Source of the DNA: Solilutibacter tolerans
GTDB lineage: Bacteria > Pseudomonadota > Gammaproteobacteria > Xanthomonadales > Xanthomonadaceae
Length of the DNA stretch: 64,000 bases
NCBI RefSeq assembly: GCF_900155935.1
Contig: NZ_FTLW01000002.1
Span: 62,001-126,000, forward strand
Reading direction: 5' to 3'
Positions within the stretch are counted from its first letter, which is position 1. Every line of letters starts with the position of its first letter. Positions 46,642 through 55,925 of the stretch are shown here, piece by piece. The notes below the pieces were generated by a model. It searched no databases, had not been told where the DNA came from, and saw only the letters and a program-made list of their open reading frames with translations. Made by a program: the position numbers and the translations under genes.

Positions 46642-47481
46642 ATGAATCTGGCCCCTACGCCCAAGCAAGCTTTATTGGCAGCGTTTGCCGCGTTTGCAGC
46701 CCAGGCAACTGACGGCGGCCATCCCTGCATTACCGCGCGACATGAGCATGGCGCCAAGGGGCTGGAGGTCGAGCGACCAACGCTTGCAGTGCTGCTCCAG
46801 GGGCGCAAGCGCATCGCAGGGGCAACCCTCAGGCTGGAACTCGTGCCTGGTGACTTGCTGGTAATCACGCGACGCTGCCAGCTGGATGTAGTGAATATTC
46901 CAGATCCCGATAGCGGCCTCTATCTGAGCGTGCTTGGCCCGCTATGTGAGGAAGTAATGGCTGCTGCACGCCTGTTATGGGAAGTCCCTATCAACGCACA
47001 AGGGGACGACATCGCTCGATTCGATGTTGCGGATTTCGTCGAGCCTTTGCGCCGCTGGCTGCACGCGCAGCAGGCCGGGCAAGAGACCGAATCACGGGTA
47101 GCGATGCTCGCGGTGGTGCTGGAGCTCTGCCGTCGCGGACATGCCTCGATGCTGCTGCCACCACCGCCCAATCTTGCCGCCCAGTTGCGTGCAATGGTCG
47201 CCGAGCACCCTGCGCGCAATTGGCAATCACAGGATGTTGAAGACAGGCTTGGACTCAGCGGCCCGACCTTGCGTCGCAGGCTTGCTGCCGAAGGCACATC
47301 CTTGCGCGAGATCATTGCCTCGGCGCGGCTCGCCTGCGCGATCGAGCTGCTCTACACCACACGCTGGCCGGTCAAGACCGTCGCCGCTAAGGTCGGCTAC
47401 CGGTCTGTGTCCAGCTTCGTGCATCGATTCCATGACCGCTACGGATTAGACCCCGCACAGATCGGCAACGCTGCTGCCTGA
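46642..47481 (+). CDS. AraC-family transcription regulator
   Basis: 279 aa. N-terminal AraC_N-type cupin region (PGDLLVITRRCQL..., IPDPDSGLYLSVLGPL) and C-terminal double helix-turn-helix (LSGPTLRRRLAAEGTSLREI, VKTVAAKVGYRSVSSFVHRFHDRYG). Resembles AraC proteins that control exported or oxidative-stress enzymes. The start is ATG 46642; ATG 46615 and GTG 46594 are alternatives. Divergent from gshA and 82 bases before the MBL hydrolase, its likely target. Confidence 0.88.
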   Translation: MNLAPTPKQALLAAFAAFAAQATDGGHPCITARHEHGAKGLEVERPTLAVLLQGRKRIAGATLRLELVPGDLLVITRRCQLDVVNIPDPDSGLYLSVLGPLCEEVMAAARLLWEVPINAQGDDIARFDVADFVEPLRRWLHAQQAGQETESRVAMLAVVLELCRRGHASMLLPPPPNLAAQLRAMVAEHPARNWQSQDVEDRLGLSGPTLRRRLAAEGTSLREIIASARLACAIELLYTTRWPVKTVAAKVGYRSVSSFVHRFHDRYGLDPAQIGNAAA

Positions 47482-47562
47482 GCGATTGACGCGCTTTTTT
47501 GATCACCCGGCGCAATATCGGTGCGCGATGCTGGCCGCCCCACGACATCGGCGCGAATCATC

Positions 47563-48585
47563 ATGCAAACGAACTCCCGCAGCACCTCTTTTGCGCGCGT
47601 CATCCGCGCGACCATGCTTGCACTTGCTTGCCAGCTTTTCGCTACAGAAACACTCATCGCGCGCGACCTTGCCGCGCCATCGCCCATCCCCCAACAACAA
47701 GCGCCGGGTTATTACCATCAGCCCATTGGCAATCTGCGGGTGACCGCGTTGTTCGACGGCGTGCTCTATTTGCCGCGCACACAGCTACTCGGCATAACGC
47801 CCGCAGCACGCGACGCGTTGATTGACCGTGACTTGCTCCCTGAAACGGCGAACGGCTTGCAGACCTCGGTGAACGTTTTTCTGATCAACGACGGCAAGCG
47901 CCTGATGATGGTCGATACCGGGAGCGCACAATGCTTCGGCCCCGGCCTCGCGCAGACATTGCCCAATTTGCGTGCTGCCGGCTACAGGCCGGCAGAGGTA
48001 AGCGACATCTTCATCACCCACGCGCACCCTGATCACCTTTGCGGATTACTGGATGCCGAAGGCAACGCAGCCTACCCGAACGCCACGGTGTGGCTACCTG
48101 GGGAGGATGGCGCAGCTTTCCCTGCCGAAGGAGCAGAAGACCGCCCTGGTGTCCCACAAACATTGCGCATGTTTTTTGCAATGCAGCGCGCCGCGGTCGC
48201 GCCATACCGTGCGCAAGACAGATTGCGCCTGTTTACCGCGAAGGATGCATTGCCCGCAGGCGTGAAAGCCGTGGCTGTGCATGGGCACACGCCCGGACAT
48301 ACTGCGTATCTGTTTGATGCTATCGGTGCGAAGCCCGTGCTCGCCTGGGGCGATACGCTGCATTACCGCGCGCAATTCGCGCATCCGGAGGCGCATTATC
48401 AATATGACGCGGATGCCAACCATGCTGTGCCGGCGAGACAAACCCTCCTCGAGCGCGCCGCACGCGAAGATTGGTGGATCGCCGCCGCGCACGTAAGTTT
48501 CCCCGGGCTGGGGCATGTGCGCCGCGAGAGCCAAGGCTATGCCTGGCTGCCGGTGGAATATTCGCCGCTGCCTACGTCGCCCTGA
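47563..48585 (+). CDS. MBL-fold metallohydrolase, exported
   Basis: 340 aa. Signal peptide (about 1-34), then metallo-beta-lactamase fold: HAHPDH motif (ITHAHPDHLCG) near 165-170, HGHTPGHT near 247, Asp ligand in AWGDTLHY. Resembles the quorum-quenching/lactonase-like exported MBL group. Substrate unknown. Preceded by an AraC regulator on the same strand. Convergent with engB. Confidence 0.88.
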   Translation: MQTNSRSTSFARVIRATMLALACQLFATETLIARDLAAPSPIPQQQAPGYYHQPIGNLRVTALFDGVLYLPRTQLLGITPAARDALIDRDLLPETANGLQTSVNVFLINDGKRLMMVDTGSAQCFGPGLAQTLPNLRAAGYRPAEVSDIFITHAHPDHLCGLLDAEGNAAYPNATVWLPGEDGAAFPAEGAEDRPGVPQTLRMFFAMQRAAVAPYRAQDRLRLFTAKDALPAGVKAVAVHGHTPGHTAYLFDAIGAKPVLAWGDTLHYRAQFAHPEAHYQYDADANHAVPARQTLLERAAREDWWIAAAHVSFPGLGHVRRESQGYAWLPVEYSPLPTSP

Positions 48586-48611
48586 TTATTGTCTTGAGCG
48601 GCATCGCCCCA

Positions 48612-49238
48612 TCAAGTGGCGCGCTTGGCCGTGGCCAGTTCCAGCCAGCCGTGCAGCACACTGCGCGCTTCATCCACACCCTGCTTGGACTCGCCCGAGA
48701 ACACTTGCACGCTGACGGCATCGCCGAACATCGCAGCCAGATCGCGACGGACTTGCAAAAGCACGTTGCCGGCAGCGCCGCGAGACAACTTGTCGGCCTT
48801 GGTCAGCAGCACATGTGCGGGGATGCCGCGCCGGACCGCATAACCCAGCATCTGCTGGTCGTACTCCTTGAGCGGATGGCGAATATCCATCACCACCACC
48901 AAACCCGACAATGACCGCCGTGTCTCGAAATAGTCGGCGATGAAGGCCTGCCAGTGCTCCTGCATCTCCTTGGGCACCTTGGCGTAACCGTAACCGGGCA
49001 GGTCCACGAGATAGATATCGGCAAACGGCGGCAGGTCGAAATACACCAGTTGCTGGGTGCGGCCCGGGGTCTTGGAGACACGGGCCAGCGCGTTCTGCTG
49101 GCAGATCGCGTTCAGGGCGCTGGACTTGCCGGCGTTGGAGCGGCCGGCGAAGGCGACCTCGCGGCCACCCTCCACAGGCAATTGGCGGGCAGTATGGGCC
49201 GAGAGGAGATAGCGGGCGCGGGCAAAGGGATTCGACAT
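48612..49238 (-). CDS. engB: EngB/YihA, ribosome biogenesis GTPase
   Basis: 208 aa TRAFAC GTPase needed for 50S assembly. G1 GRSNAGKSS, G3 DLPGYGYA, G4 TKAD, N-terminal ARARYLLSAHTARQLP. Start ATG 49238 (MSNPFARARY); ATG 49244 (MGMSN) adds two residues. The extended frame to 49367 overlaps the divergent cytochrome promoter and is dropped. Usual neighbour of the cytochrome c4 gene in xanthomonads. Confidence 0.95.
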   Translation of the reverse strand: MSNPFARARYLLSAHTARQLPVEGGREVAFAGRSNAGKSSALNAICQQNALARVSKTPGRTQQLVYFDLPPFADIYLVDLPGYGYAKVPKEMQEHWQAFIADYFETRRSLSGLVVVMDIRHPLKEYDQQMLGYAVRRGIPAHVLLTKADKLSRGAAGNVLLQVRRDLAAMFGDAVSVQVFSGESKQGVDEARSVLHGWLELATAKRAT

Positions 49239-49359
49239 CCCCATAGAATGACACGTGGCCGCCTCGGAACCGGGCCGTTTGACCGTACGCCCGGGTCGCG
49301 CCGATAATTCCACGGTTACGATGCGTCCCTGTCGCACGCGTCTTCGATTGGAGCTCCAC

Positions 49360-50259
49360 ATGCGCAACGCCCGCGTTTATGGCATCGCCGGTCTGGCCAT
49401 CTTGGCTGTCGCCGCCGTCGCCGTCGCCCAGACCACTGTGAATCCGCTGCCGGAAGCAGCGCCGGCCGAGACCATCTCGATCGACGCCGCAGCCGCCACC
49501 GACGCCGTGGCCGCACTGGCCAAGACCCAATGGGGTGATGCGCAGAAGGGCGGTACGCTGGCCGGTGCCTGCGCCGCCTGTCACGGTCTGGACGGCAATG
49601 CCATGCAACAAGATGCCCCACGCATCGCCGGCATGCCGGAACGCTATGTCGCCAAGCAGCTGGCGCTGTTCAAGGCCAACCACCGCACCACGGGCCTGGC
49701 GTCGCTGATGAAGCCCTATGCCGATGTACTGAGCGCCCAGGACATGCGTGATGTAGGCGCGCACTACGCCGCCCAGCGCAGCGGTGCCGGCGTCGCCATC
49801 GACACCGTGATCAACGACCCGGCCAGCCCCTACAACGGTCAGAAGTTCTACCAGCCGGGCCAGGACCTGTACCGCGTCGGTGACGCCAGCCGCGGCATCC
49901 CGGCCTGTTTCGCCTGCCACGGCCCCAGCGGCAGCGGCAACCCAGGCCCGTCCTACCCGCACGTCGGCGGCCAGGAGGCTGGTTACCTCGCCCGTCGTCT
50001 CGAGGAATACCGCGCTGGCGTGACGTCACAGCCGGATCGCCACCAATTCGACCAGATGGCGCTGGTCGCCAAGTCGTTGACCGACTTGGAAATCCAGTCG
50101 CTGGCCAGCTACATCCAGGGACTGCATGCCACCGCCGATCAGGCCGATGCCAAGCAGGTCGCGGCCGTTGAAGCGGCTGGCGGCCTGCCGCCAGCGCCGA
50201 CGGCCCCCACAGCCATCGTGCCTGCGCCGGCCGCTGAATCCGCGCCGCCGGCCCGCTAA
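49360..50259 (+). CDS. Cytochrome c4, di-haem
   Basis: 299 aa. Signal peptide (about 1-24, ending AVA-QT), two c-type haem sites CAACH (near 74-78) and CFACH (near 186-190), each followed by a Met axial region. Di-haem c4 shuttles electrons in the periplasm, commonly to cbb3 or other oxidases. A Pro/Ala-rich C-terminal tail (GGLPPAPTAPTA...) is longer than usual. Start ATG 49360; frame open further upstream but without signal. Ends before a strong terminator. Confidence 0.92.
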   Translation: MRNARVYGIAGLAILAVAAVAVAQTTVNPLPEAAPAETISIDAAAATDAVAALAKTQWGDAQKGGTLAGACAACHGLDGNAMQQDAPRIAGMPERYVAKQLALFKANHRTTGLASLMKPYADVLSAQDMRDVGAHYAAQRSGAGVAIDTVINDPASPYNGQKFYQPGQDLYRVGDASRGIPACFACHGPSGSGNPGPSYPHVGGQEAGYLARRLEEYRAGVTSQPDRHQFDQMALVAKSLTDLEIQSLASYIQGLHATADQADAKQVAAVEAAGGLPPAPTAPTAIVPAPAAESAPPAR

Positions 50260-50319
50260 TCGTTGCCAGCAGGAACTTCCGCTGTCGGCTGGGGTCATAT
50301 CAGCTCCCCCTTGATCATT

Positions 50320-50348
50320 ACGCCAGCCCCACGGCTGGCGTTTCTTTA
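50320..50348 (+). terminator. Rho-independent terminator after cytochrome c4
   Basis: CGCCAGCC (50321-50328), loop CCAC, GGCTGGCG (50333-50340) with flanking A/T pair, then a TTTCTTT tract. Perfect 8-9 bp stem, 60 bases after the cytochrome stop and before the dsbA-like gene. Confidence 0.85.
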
Positions 50349-50386
50349 TCCGTAGCTCACCTTCCGCCGCCTATCGTGGGGTTGCC

Positions 50387-51040
50387 ATGAATATCATTCG
50401 ACACGCTGCTTTCACCCTTTTCACCTCGCTGGCCCTGTTGTTTGCGGCCACGTCGCAGGCCCAGGATCGCCCCGCCGCCTTGGTGGAGGGCCGTGATTAC
50501 GCTCCCATTTCGAACGGCATTCCCTTCGCCAATGCCAAGGGGAAGGTCGAGATCGCCGAGGTATTTGGCTACTGGTGTCATCACTGCAACAATTTCCAAC
50601 CCTTGGTCGACAAGTGGAAGCTCGGCCTGCCCAAGGATGTCGATTTCGTCTACGTTCCAGCCGCGTTCGACCCCGAAGACCCGTTCTCCAAGGCCTATTT
50701 CGCCGCCCGCCAGCTAAAGCTGCCGTTGGACAAGGTGCATCACGATCTGTTCCGCGCCATCCATACAGATGGCAGCCTGCCGAAGAATGCCAGTGAGGAC
50801 GAGCTGGCCCAGTTCCACACCCGTTACGGCGTGACCGCAGCAAAATTCCTGGCGGCGATGAATTCCAAGCCAGTTGCGGCGCAAGTGCGCTGGGCCAACA
50901 AATTCATCGAGACCAGCCAGATCGAGGGCACGCCGACGGTGATTGTTGCCGGCAAATACCGCGTCCTGGGGCGGAGCCACCAGGAGGTCTTGCGCATTGC
51001 CAGCCAACTGGCCGCACAATTGAAGTCACAAGGGCGCTGA
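50387..51040 (+). CDS. DsbA-like thiol:disulfide oxidoreductase, CHHC active site
   Basis: 217 aa. Signal peptide (1-25, SQAQ), thioredoxin-fold with inserted helical domain. Active site CHHC (64-67, in FGYWCHHCNN) rather than the usual CPHC; cis-Pro loop EGTPT near 183. Forms disulfides in exported proteins in the periplasm. Followed by a second DsbA-like gene 46 bases on, both read toward the EEP gene. Confidence 0.9.
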   Translation: MNIIRHAAFTLFTSLALLFAATSQAQDRPAALVEGRDYAPISNGIPFANAKGKVEIAEVFGYWCHHCNNFQPLVDKWKLGLPKDVDFVYVPAAFDPEDPFSKAYFAARQLKLPLDKVHHDLFRAIHTDGSLPKNASEDELAQFHTRYGVTAAKFLAAMNSKPVAAQVRWANKFIETSQIEGTPTVIVAGKYRVLGRSHQEVLRIASQLAAQLKSQGR

Positions 51041-51086
51041 ATCGCCACTTCCTCCCTCTTTGTCCATTCACACCGGAGACTTCCGC

Positions 51087-51842
51087 ATGAAGCGCCATTT
51101 GCCGCTGCTTGTCCCATTTCTGCTGCTCGCCGCCTGCAACAAGACCGCCGAAGCACCCGTCGTCGTCGCGCCAGCGGACGAGGTAGCCGCTGAGAATGCT
51201 GCCGTCGCAGAAACCCCGGCTGCCGATACCAGCGCAGCCACCACGCCTGAAGTGGCGGCCGAAACCAACGCCAAATCCAATCTGGTCGAAAACGTGGATT
51301 ACGTCGTGATCCCGAATGGCCAGCCGCTGCAGCCGCTGGATGGCAAGGTGGAAGTGGTCGAAGTCTTCGCCTACTGGTGTGGTCACTGCTTCTCGTTCGA
51401 GCCCAGCATCGAAGCCTGGAAGAAGAAGCTGCCGGCCGATGTGCGCTTCACTCCGGTCCCGCTCTCGGGCGGCCCGAACGACACCATGGCGCGCGTCTAC
51501 TACGCGGCTGAAACCACCGGCCAAATCGACAAGGTGCACAACACCATGTTCAACGCCATCCACGTTGAGCGCGCACTGCCGCCGAATGCCAGCGCCGAGG
51601 AAATCCAGGCTTACCTGGGCAAGAAGGGCGTGGACAGCAAGACCTTTGCCCAGGCGATGAACAGCTTTGCGATGTCGGCGCGTCTGGGCCAAGGCTTCCA
51701 GTTCGCCCAGCGCAGTGGTGTGGAAGGCACACCGACCCTGATCGTCAACGGCAAGTACCGCATCCTCGGCAAGAGCCACGACGAGCAGTTGCAGATCGCC
51801 AATGGCCTGATCGCGCAGGAGCGCGCCGCGGGCGCCAAGTAA
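51087..51842 (+). CDS. DsbA-like thiol:disulfide oxidoreductase, CGHC active site, lipoprotein
   Basis: 251 aa. Lipobox LLAAC (Cys17), a long Ala/Glu/Thr-rich linker (about 18-65), then a DsbA domain with CGHC (98-101, in AYWCGHC) and cis-Pro EGTPT. The anchor suggests action at the outer or inner membrane surface. Start ATG 51087 has a GGAG site. Paired with the gene upstream, probably to divide labour or to shuttle electrons in tandem. Confidence 0.9.
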   Translation: MKRHLPLLVPFLLLAACNKTAEAPVVVAPADEVAAENAAVAETPAADTSAATTPEVAAETNAKSNLVENVDYVVIPNGQPLQPLDGKVEVVEVFAYWCGHCFSFEPSIEAWKKKLPADVRFTPVPLSGGPNDTMARVYYAAETTGQIDKVHNTMFNAIHVERALPPNASAEEIQAYLGKKGVDSKTFAQAMNSFAMSARLGQGFQFAQRSGVEGTPTLIVNGKYRILGKSHDEQLQIANGLIAQERAAGAK

Positions 51843-51848
51843 GCCCTG

Positions 51849-52610
51849 ATGGTTTTCAAGCGCCTACGGCTGCTGTCGGCCAACATCCAGGCTGGCTCCA
51901 GCACGCGACGCTACAGCGATTACGCGACACGCAGCTGGTCCCATGTCACCCCGCTCGGCAACAAGCGGGGGGCATTGGATGCGATCGCCGAACTGGCAGG
52001 CCGGCATGACATCGTCGGCCTGCAGGAGGCCGATCCAGGCAGTTTCCGCTCCGGCTTCACCAACCAGACGCATTACCTGGCCAATCGCGCGGGGTTCGCC
52101 TTCTGGACCCATCAGCCCAACCGCAGCGTGGGCGGGGTCGCTTCCAGCGCGAATGGCCTGATGAGCCAAATGGAGCCGGTCGAAGTCTTCGACCATCCCC
52201 TGCCCGGCCGGGTCAGAGGCCGTGGCGTGCTGGTTGGGCGCTTCGGCCACGGCGACGAGGGCCTCTTGGTCGCCGTCGCGCATCTCTCGCTCGGGGCGCA
52301 ATCGCGCCTGGCGCAGTTGTCGTTCATCGCGGAAGTCTTGTCGGACGCGCCCAATGCAGTGTTGATGGGCGACTTCAACTGCCTGGCGCAGCAACCGGAG
52401 ATGCAAGTGCTCTACAAGCACACGCGCCTGCAACCGCCGGATTGCGATGTGCATACATTCCCCGCATGGAATCCGCAGCGTGCCATCGATCACGTGCTGA
52501 CCACCGACAGCATCCACAGCACCACGCGCGCGGCCGTGCCTGCGGCGGCATCGGATCATTTAGCCTTGTCGGTGGAGCTGGACGTGCCGGAAGCCGCGCT
52601 GCGCCGATAA
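51849..52610 (+). CDS. Endonuclease/exonuclease/phosphatase-family hydrolase
   Basis: 253 aa. EEP fold: SANIQAG at the N-terminus, DIVGLQEAD (Glu metal ligand), VAVAHLSLGAQSR, LMGDFNCLA and the final SDHLALSVEL. No signal peptide; starts 6 bases after the dsbA-like stop. Substrate not clear: sugar-phosphate, phospholipid or DNA phosphodiester. Confidence 0.88.
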   Translation: MVFKRLRLLSANIQAGSSTRRYSDYATRSWSHVTPLGNKRGALDAIAELAGRHDIVGLQEADPGSFRSGFTNQTHYLANRAGFAFWTHQPNRSVGGVASSANGLMSQMEPVEVFDHPLPGRVRGRGVLVGRFGHGDEGLLVAVAHLSLGAQSRLAQLSFIAEVLSDAPNAVLMGDFNCLAQQPEMQVLYKHTRLQPPDCDVHTFPAWNPQRAIDHVLTTDSIHSTTRAAVPAAASDHLALSVELDVPEAALRR

Positions 52611-52613
52611 GGC

Positions 52614-53420
52614 TTATGGCAGCAGCAGACTGCCGCCCACCGCGAGCAGGAACAGCGCAAACACCCGCTTCAACATCGGCCCACTGATGGCATGGGCGAT
52701 GCGTGTTCCGAATGGGGCCGCGAGTACGGACGCGATCGCCACGCAGATCGCTGCTGGCAGGTACACATAACCCACCGCATGGGATGGCAAAGCCCCGGCC
52801 GGCGCGTTCAGTGCGTAACCCAATGCGCTGGCAAGACCAATGAAGACCCCGCAGGCCGATGAGGTGCCCACCGCGCGCACGGGCACTACACCGCGCCAGG
52901 TCAGCAGGGGAACGGTCATGCTGCCGCCCCCGATGCCCACCAGCGACGACACGGCACCGATCACGCCGCCGGCAGCGGTCAACGCTGGGCCGCGCGGCGC
53001 AAGGCTCGCATCACCCGGATCACGCGGCTTGCTCAAGAGCATCTGCGCCGCGGCGATCAGGCAGTAGACCGCCACGCCCCAACGCAGCCACATCCCATCC
53101 AAACCAATGGCGACCCGGCTGCCCAGCCAGCCACCGATCAGGATGCCCGGCACCATCCACGCCACCGTCGGCCACAACACGCTGCCGCGCTGGGCATGGG
53201 CGCGGGCCGACGACATCGCGGTGAACACGATGCTGGCCAGTGATGTCGCCAACGCTGCATGCATCGCGGCCTGAGATGGGACCACGCCTTGCGCAGGGAG
53301 CAGCCATGCGAGGGCCGCGACCAGCACCAGTCCGCCCCCCACCCCCAACAAGCCCGCCAGCACGCCGGCGACAGCGCCCAGCCCCAGAAAAACCAGCAAC
53401 ATCAGCGGATCCAGCGGCAT
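52614..53420 (-). CDS. TauE/SafE family sulfite-exporter-type permease
   Basis: 268 aa, about eight transmembrane helices. Duplicated GVxGAVSSLVGIGGGSMTVPLL-type segment (near 150-170) and N-terminal VAGVLAGLLGVGGGLVLV, as in TauE/SafE. Likely exports sulfite, sulfoacetate or another organosulfur anion at the inner membrane. Convergent with the EEP gene (4-base gap) and divergent from slt. Confidence 0.9.
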   Translation of the reverse strand: MPLDPLMLLVFLGLGAVAGVLAGLLGVGGGLVLVAALAWLLPAQGVVPSQAAMHAALATSLASIVFTAMSSARAHAQRGSVLWPTVAWMVPGILIGGWLGSRVAIGLDGMWLRWGVAVYCLIAAAQMLLSKPRDPGDASLAPRGPALTAAGGVIGAVSSLVGIGGGSMTVPLLTWRGVVPVRAVGTSSACGVFIGLASALGYALNAPAGALPSHAVGYVYLPAAICVAIASVLAAPFGTRIAHAISGPMLKRVFALFLLAVGGSLLLP

Positions 53421-53460
53421 CCGTCATTCCGATTCATAAAACCGCCGTTATAGTCGGGGC

Positions 53461-55479
53461 ATGCGATGGCATACGTCCACCTTGCTGATGTTCGCGATGC
53501 TCGGCGCAAGTTGCGCCGGGCACCGTGAACCACCGTCTTCGGTCCCCACCCTGCGGCCCGATGCGCCCCGCGCTGCAGCCAATGACGCGCAAACGCGTGA
53601 AGACGCTGCGCTGAAGGCGGCGATCGATGCCGGCGGTCGTGGCCAACTGGACGACGCCATGCGCGCCAGCATCCGCACCAATCCCGCGGCCGCTTGGGCG
53701 GATTACGCACGCCTGCGCCGCGAGATTGACAGCATCACCGTAGAAGAAGCCGATGCATTCCTGGCCGCACATCCCAATGATGCCGTGGGCCGCAGCTTCC
53801 GCGAGGACTGGCTGGCCGCGCTCTCGCGTCGCCAGGACTGGCCGCGTTTTGTGGCCACGTGGCAGCCGGCCATCGAGCGCGCCTCGCTGCGTTGCATGGC
53901 GCTCAATGCGCGCCATCAAGTCAATCCGGCTGATTCCACATGGGCGCAAGATGTGCGTCGCCAATGGCTGTCGGGCAAAGCCGTGTCTGCCGAATGCAAC
54001 CCAGCCTTCGAGGCCTGGCAGGCCAGTGGTGGATTGACTGATGCCTTGCGTTGGCAACGCATCGACCTGGCAATCGCTGAAAGCCAGCCTGCATTGATGC
54101 GCCAGGTCGCCGAAGGGCTACCCGAGGGCGACCGCACGCTGGCCAATGCTTATGCAGCGGCCATGACTGGCGGGTTGAGCGATGCCGCATCCCAGTGGCC
54201 GCGCACGGCGCGTAGTCGGGCAGTCGCAACTGCTGCCTTGGTGTCGATGGCCAAAAAATCACCGGCCAATGGCGAAGCCGCATTGGCTGAATTTGCGCCA
54301 TTGCTTGCCTTGGACGATGCCCAGCGCGGCCGCGTGCTGTACGAAATCGCGCTGCAATCGGCGGCGTCATACGAACCTGAAGGCGCACGGCGACTGGCCG
54401 CCGTGCCCACATCCGCCTATGACGAACGCCTGCATGGCCTGCGCATGCGCGAGGCGATGGCCCGAAGCGATTGGGCCGGCGCGCTGGATGCGATTCACCG
54501 CATGCCGACTGAGATGCGGAACGACACGCAATACCGCTATTTCGATGCACGTCTGACCGAACTCACCGGCGGCAACAGGGCCGCTGCGCGTGCGCAATAC
54601 ACGATCGCGGCGAAGTCACCCGAATTTCATGGCTTTCTAGCCGCTGACCGCGTGGGCACAGCATATCCGCTGTGCCCTTGGCCGCATGCGCCGACGCCCA
54701 CGCTACAAAGCCAAGTGGCCGCAACACCTGCGCTGCAACGCGCCTTCGCGCTGTATCGCATTGGTCAACGCGATTGGGCCTTGCGCGAGTGGAATGACGC
54801 GCTGAAAGGCCTCGACGATGCCGGCCGCCATGTCGCGATCGCCTTGGCGCAGGACAACGCCTGGTTTGATCGCGCGGTGTTCAACTTGGGTCGCGACGGC
54901 AAACCGGAAGAGCTGCGCTTGTACACACTGCGCTTCCCGCTGCATCACACCGACACGATTCGCCGCGAAGCCCAGCGCAACGGCATCGACCCCGCATGGA
55001 TCGCCGCCGAGATTCGCGCGGAAAGCATCTTCGACCCGCAAGCACGCTCACCTGCGAATGCGATGGGCCTGATGCAAGTCTTGCCCGCGACGGGACAGGC
55101 CACGGCTCAAAAGATCGGTTTGCCGTGGAACGGCGCGCAGGAAACCTTGTTCGACCCGGACAGCAACATCGCCATCGGCAGTGCGTACCTGCGCGAGATG
55201 CATGACAAATGGGGCGATCTGCCGCATGCAATCGCCGCCTACAATGCCGGCCCCACGCCCACTACGCGCTGGCGCACGCAACGCCCAGACTTCGACCCGG
55301 ACCTGTGGATCGAGACGATCAGCTACAAGGAAACGCGCGAATACGTGGCACGCGTGCTGGCTTTCAGCGTGATCTACGATTGGCGCATGAATGGCGATGC
55401 GCTACGCGTGAGCGATCGCATCAACGGCAAGCTGGACGCCAAGCGCGTCGGCTTCAACTGCTCGTCGCCTGCACGCTAG
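53461..55479 (+). CDS. slt: Soluble lytic murein transglycosylase (Slt70-like), lipoprotein
   Basis: 672 aa. Lipobox LGASC (Cys18). An alpha-superhelical U-domain of about 480 residues (repeated helical segments) is followed by a lysozyme-like SLT domain (about 495-640) with catalytic Glu in WIAAEIRAESIFDPQARS and AMGLMQVLPATG, AIAAYNAGP and C-terminal ETREYVARVL. Cleaves the MurNAc-GlcNAc bond with 1,6-anhydro product in the periplasm. A lipobox on an Slt-type enzyme is unusual; most are periplasmic and free. Confidence 0.93.
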   Translation: MRWHTSTLLMFAMLGASCAGHREPPSSVPTLRPDAPRAAANDAQTREDAALKAAIDAGGRGQLDDAMRASIRTNPAAAWADYARLRREIDSITVEEADAFLAAHPNDAVGRSFREDWLAALSRRQDWPRFVATWQPAIERASLRCMALNARHQVNPADSTWAQDVRRQWLSGKAVSAECNPAFEAWQASGGLTDALRWQRIDLAIAESQPALMRQVAEGLPEGDRTLANAYAAAMTGGLSDAASQWPRTARSRAVATAALVSMAKKSPANGEAALAEFAPLLALDDAQRGRVLYEIALQSAASYEPEGARRLAAVPTSAYDERLHGLRMREAMARSDWAGALDAIHRMPTEMRNDTQYRYFDARLTELTGGNRAAARAQYTIAAKSPEFHGFLAADRVGTAYPLCPWPHAPTPTLQSQVAATPALQRAFALYRIGQRDWALREWNDALKGLDDAGRHVAIALAQDNAWFDRAVFNLGRDGKPEELRLYTLRFPLHHTDTIRREAQRNGIDPAWIAAEIRAESIFDPQARSPANAMGLMQVLPATGQATAQKIGLPWNGAQETLFDPDSNIAIGSAYLREMHDKWGDLPHAIAAYNAGPTPTTRWRTQRPDFDPDLWIETISYKETREYVARVLAFSVIYDWRMNGDALRVSDRINGKLDAKRVGFNCSSPAR

Positions 55480-55540
55480 CAAGCACGGCGCAGGCCGTAC
55501 ACTTTCTGCTTCCAACACCAAATCGAATCGGAGAAGTCGC

Positions 55541-55918
55541 ATGGGCCTGATCGACAGCCTGCTAGGTCACGCCGGTGAAGCATCGGTCGCCAAACTCGAA
55601 CCGGAACTTCGCCCATTGATGGCCGAAGGCGAGGTACTTGAAGCTGCGTTCGCCTTCGTGCGCGACATGATCGTGTTCACCGACAGACGCCTGATCCTGA
55701 TCAACAAGCAGGGCGTGACCGCAAAAAAGGTGGAGTACCGCAGCATTCCCTATCGCAGCATCGTCATGCATTCGCTGGAAACGGCCGGGCATTTCGATCT
55801 GGAGTCCGACTTCAAATTATGGCTCTCCGGCCAGCCTGGACCAATCGAGTTGAAGCTGGGGCGCGGCGAAGGGTCTACGCGTCTGGTGTCGTTGCTCTCG
55901 CAACACATGCCACGTTGA
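55541..55918 (+). CDS. Bacterial PH-domain protein (YvbH/DUF1696-like)
   Basis: 125 aa, one domain. Characteristic [45 protein letters not shown] of bPH_1-type proteins. No signal, cytosolic. Ribosome site GGAGAAG precedes ATG 55541. Located 62 bases after slt and 7 before cca. Ligand unknown. Confidence 0.85.
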   Translation: MGLIDSLLGHAGEASVAKLEPELRPLMAEGEVLEAAFAFVRDMIVFTDRRLILINKQGVTAKKVEYRSIPYRSIVMHSLETAGHFDLESDFKLWLSGQPGPIELKLGRGEGSTRLVSLLSQHMPR

Positions 55919-55925
55919 TGTAGTG

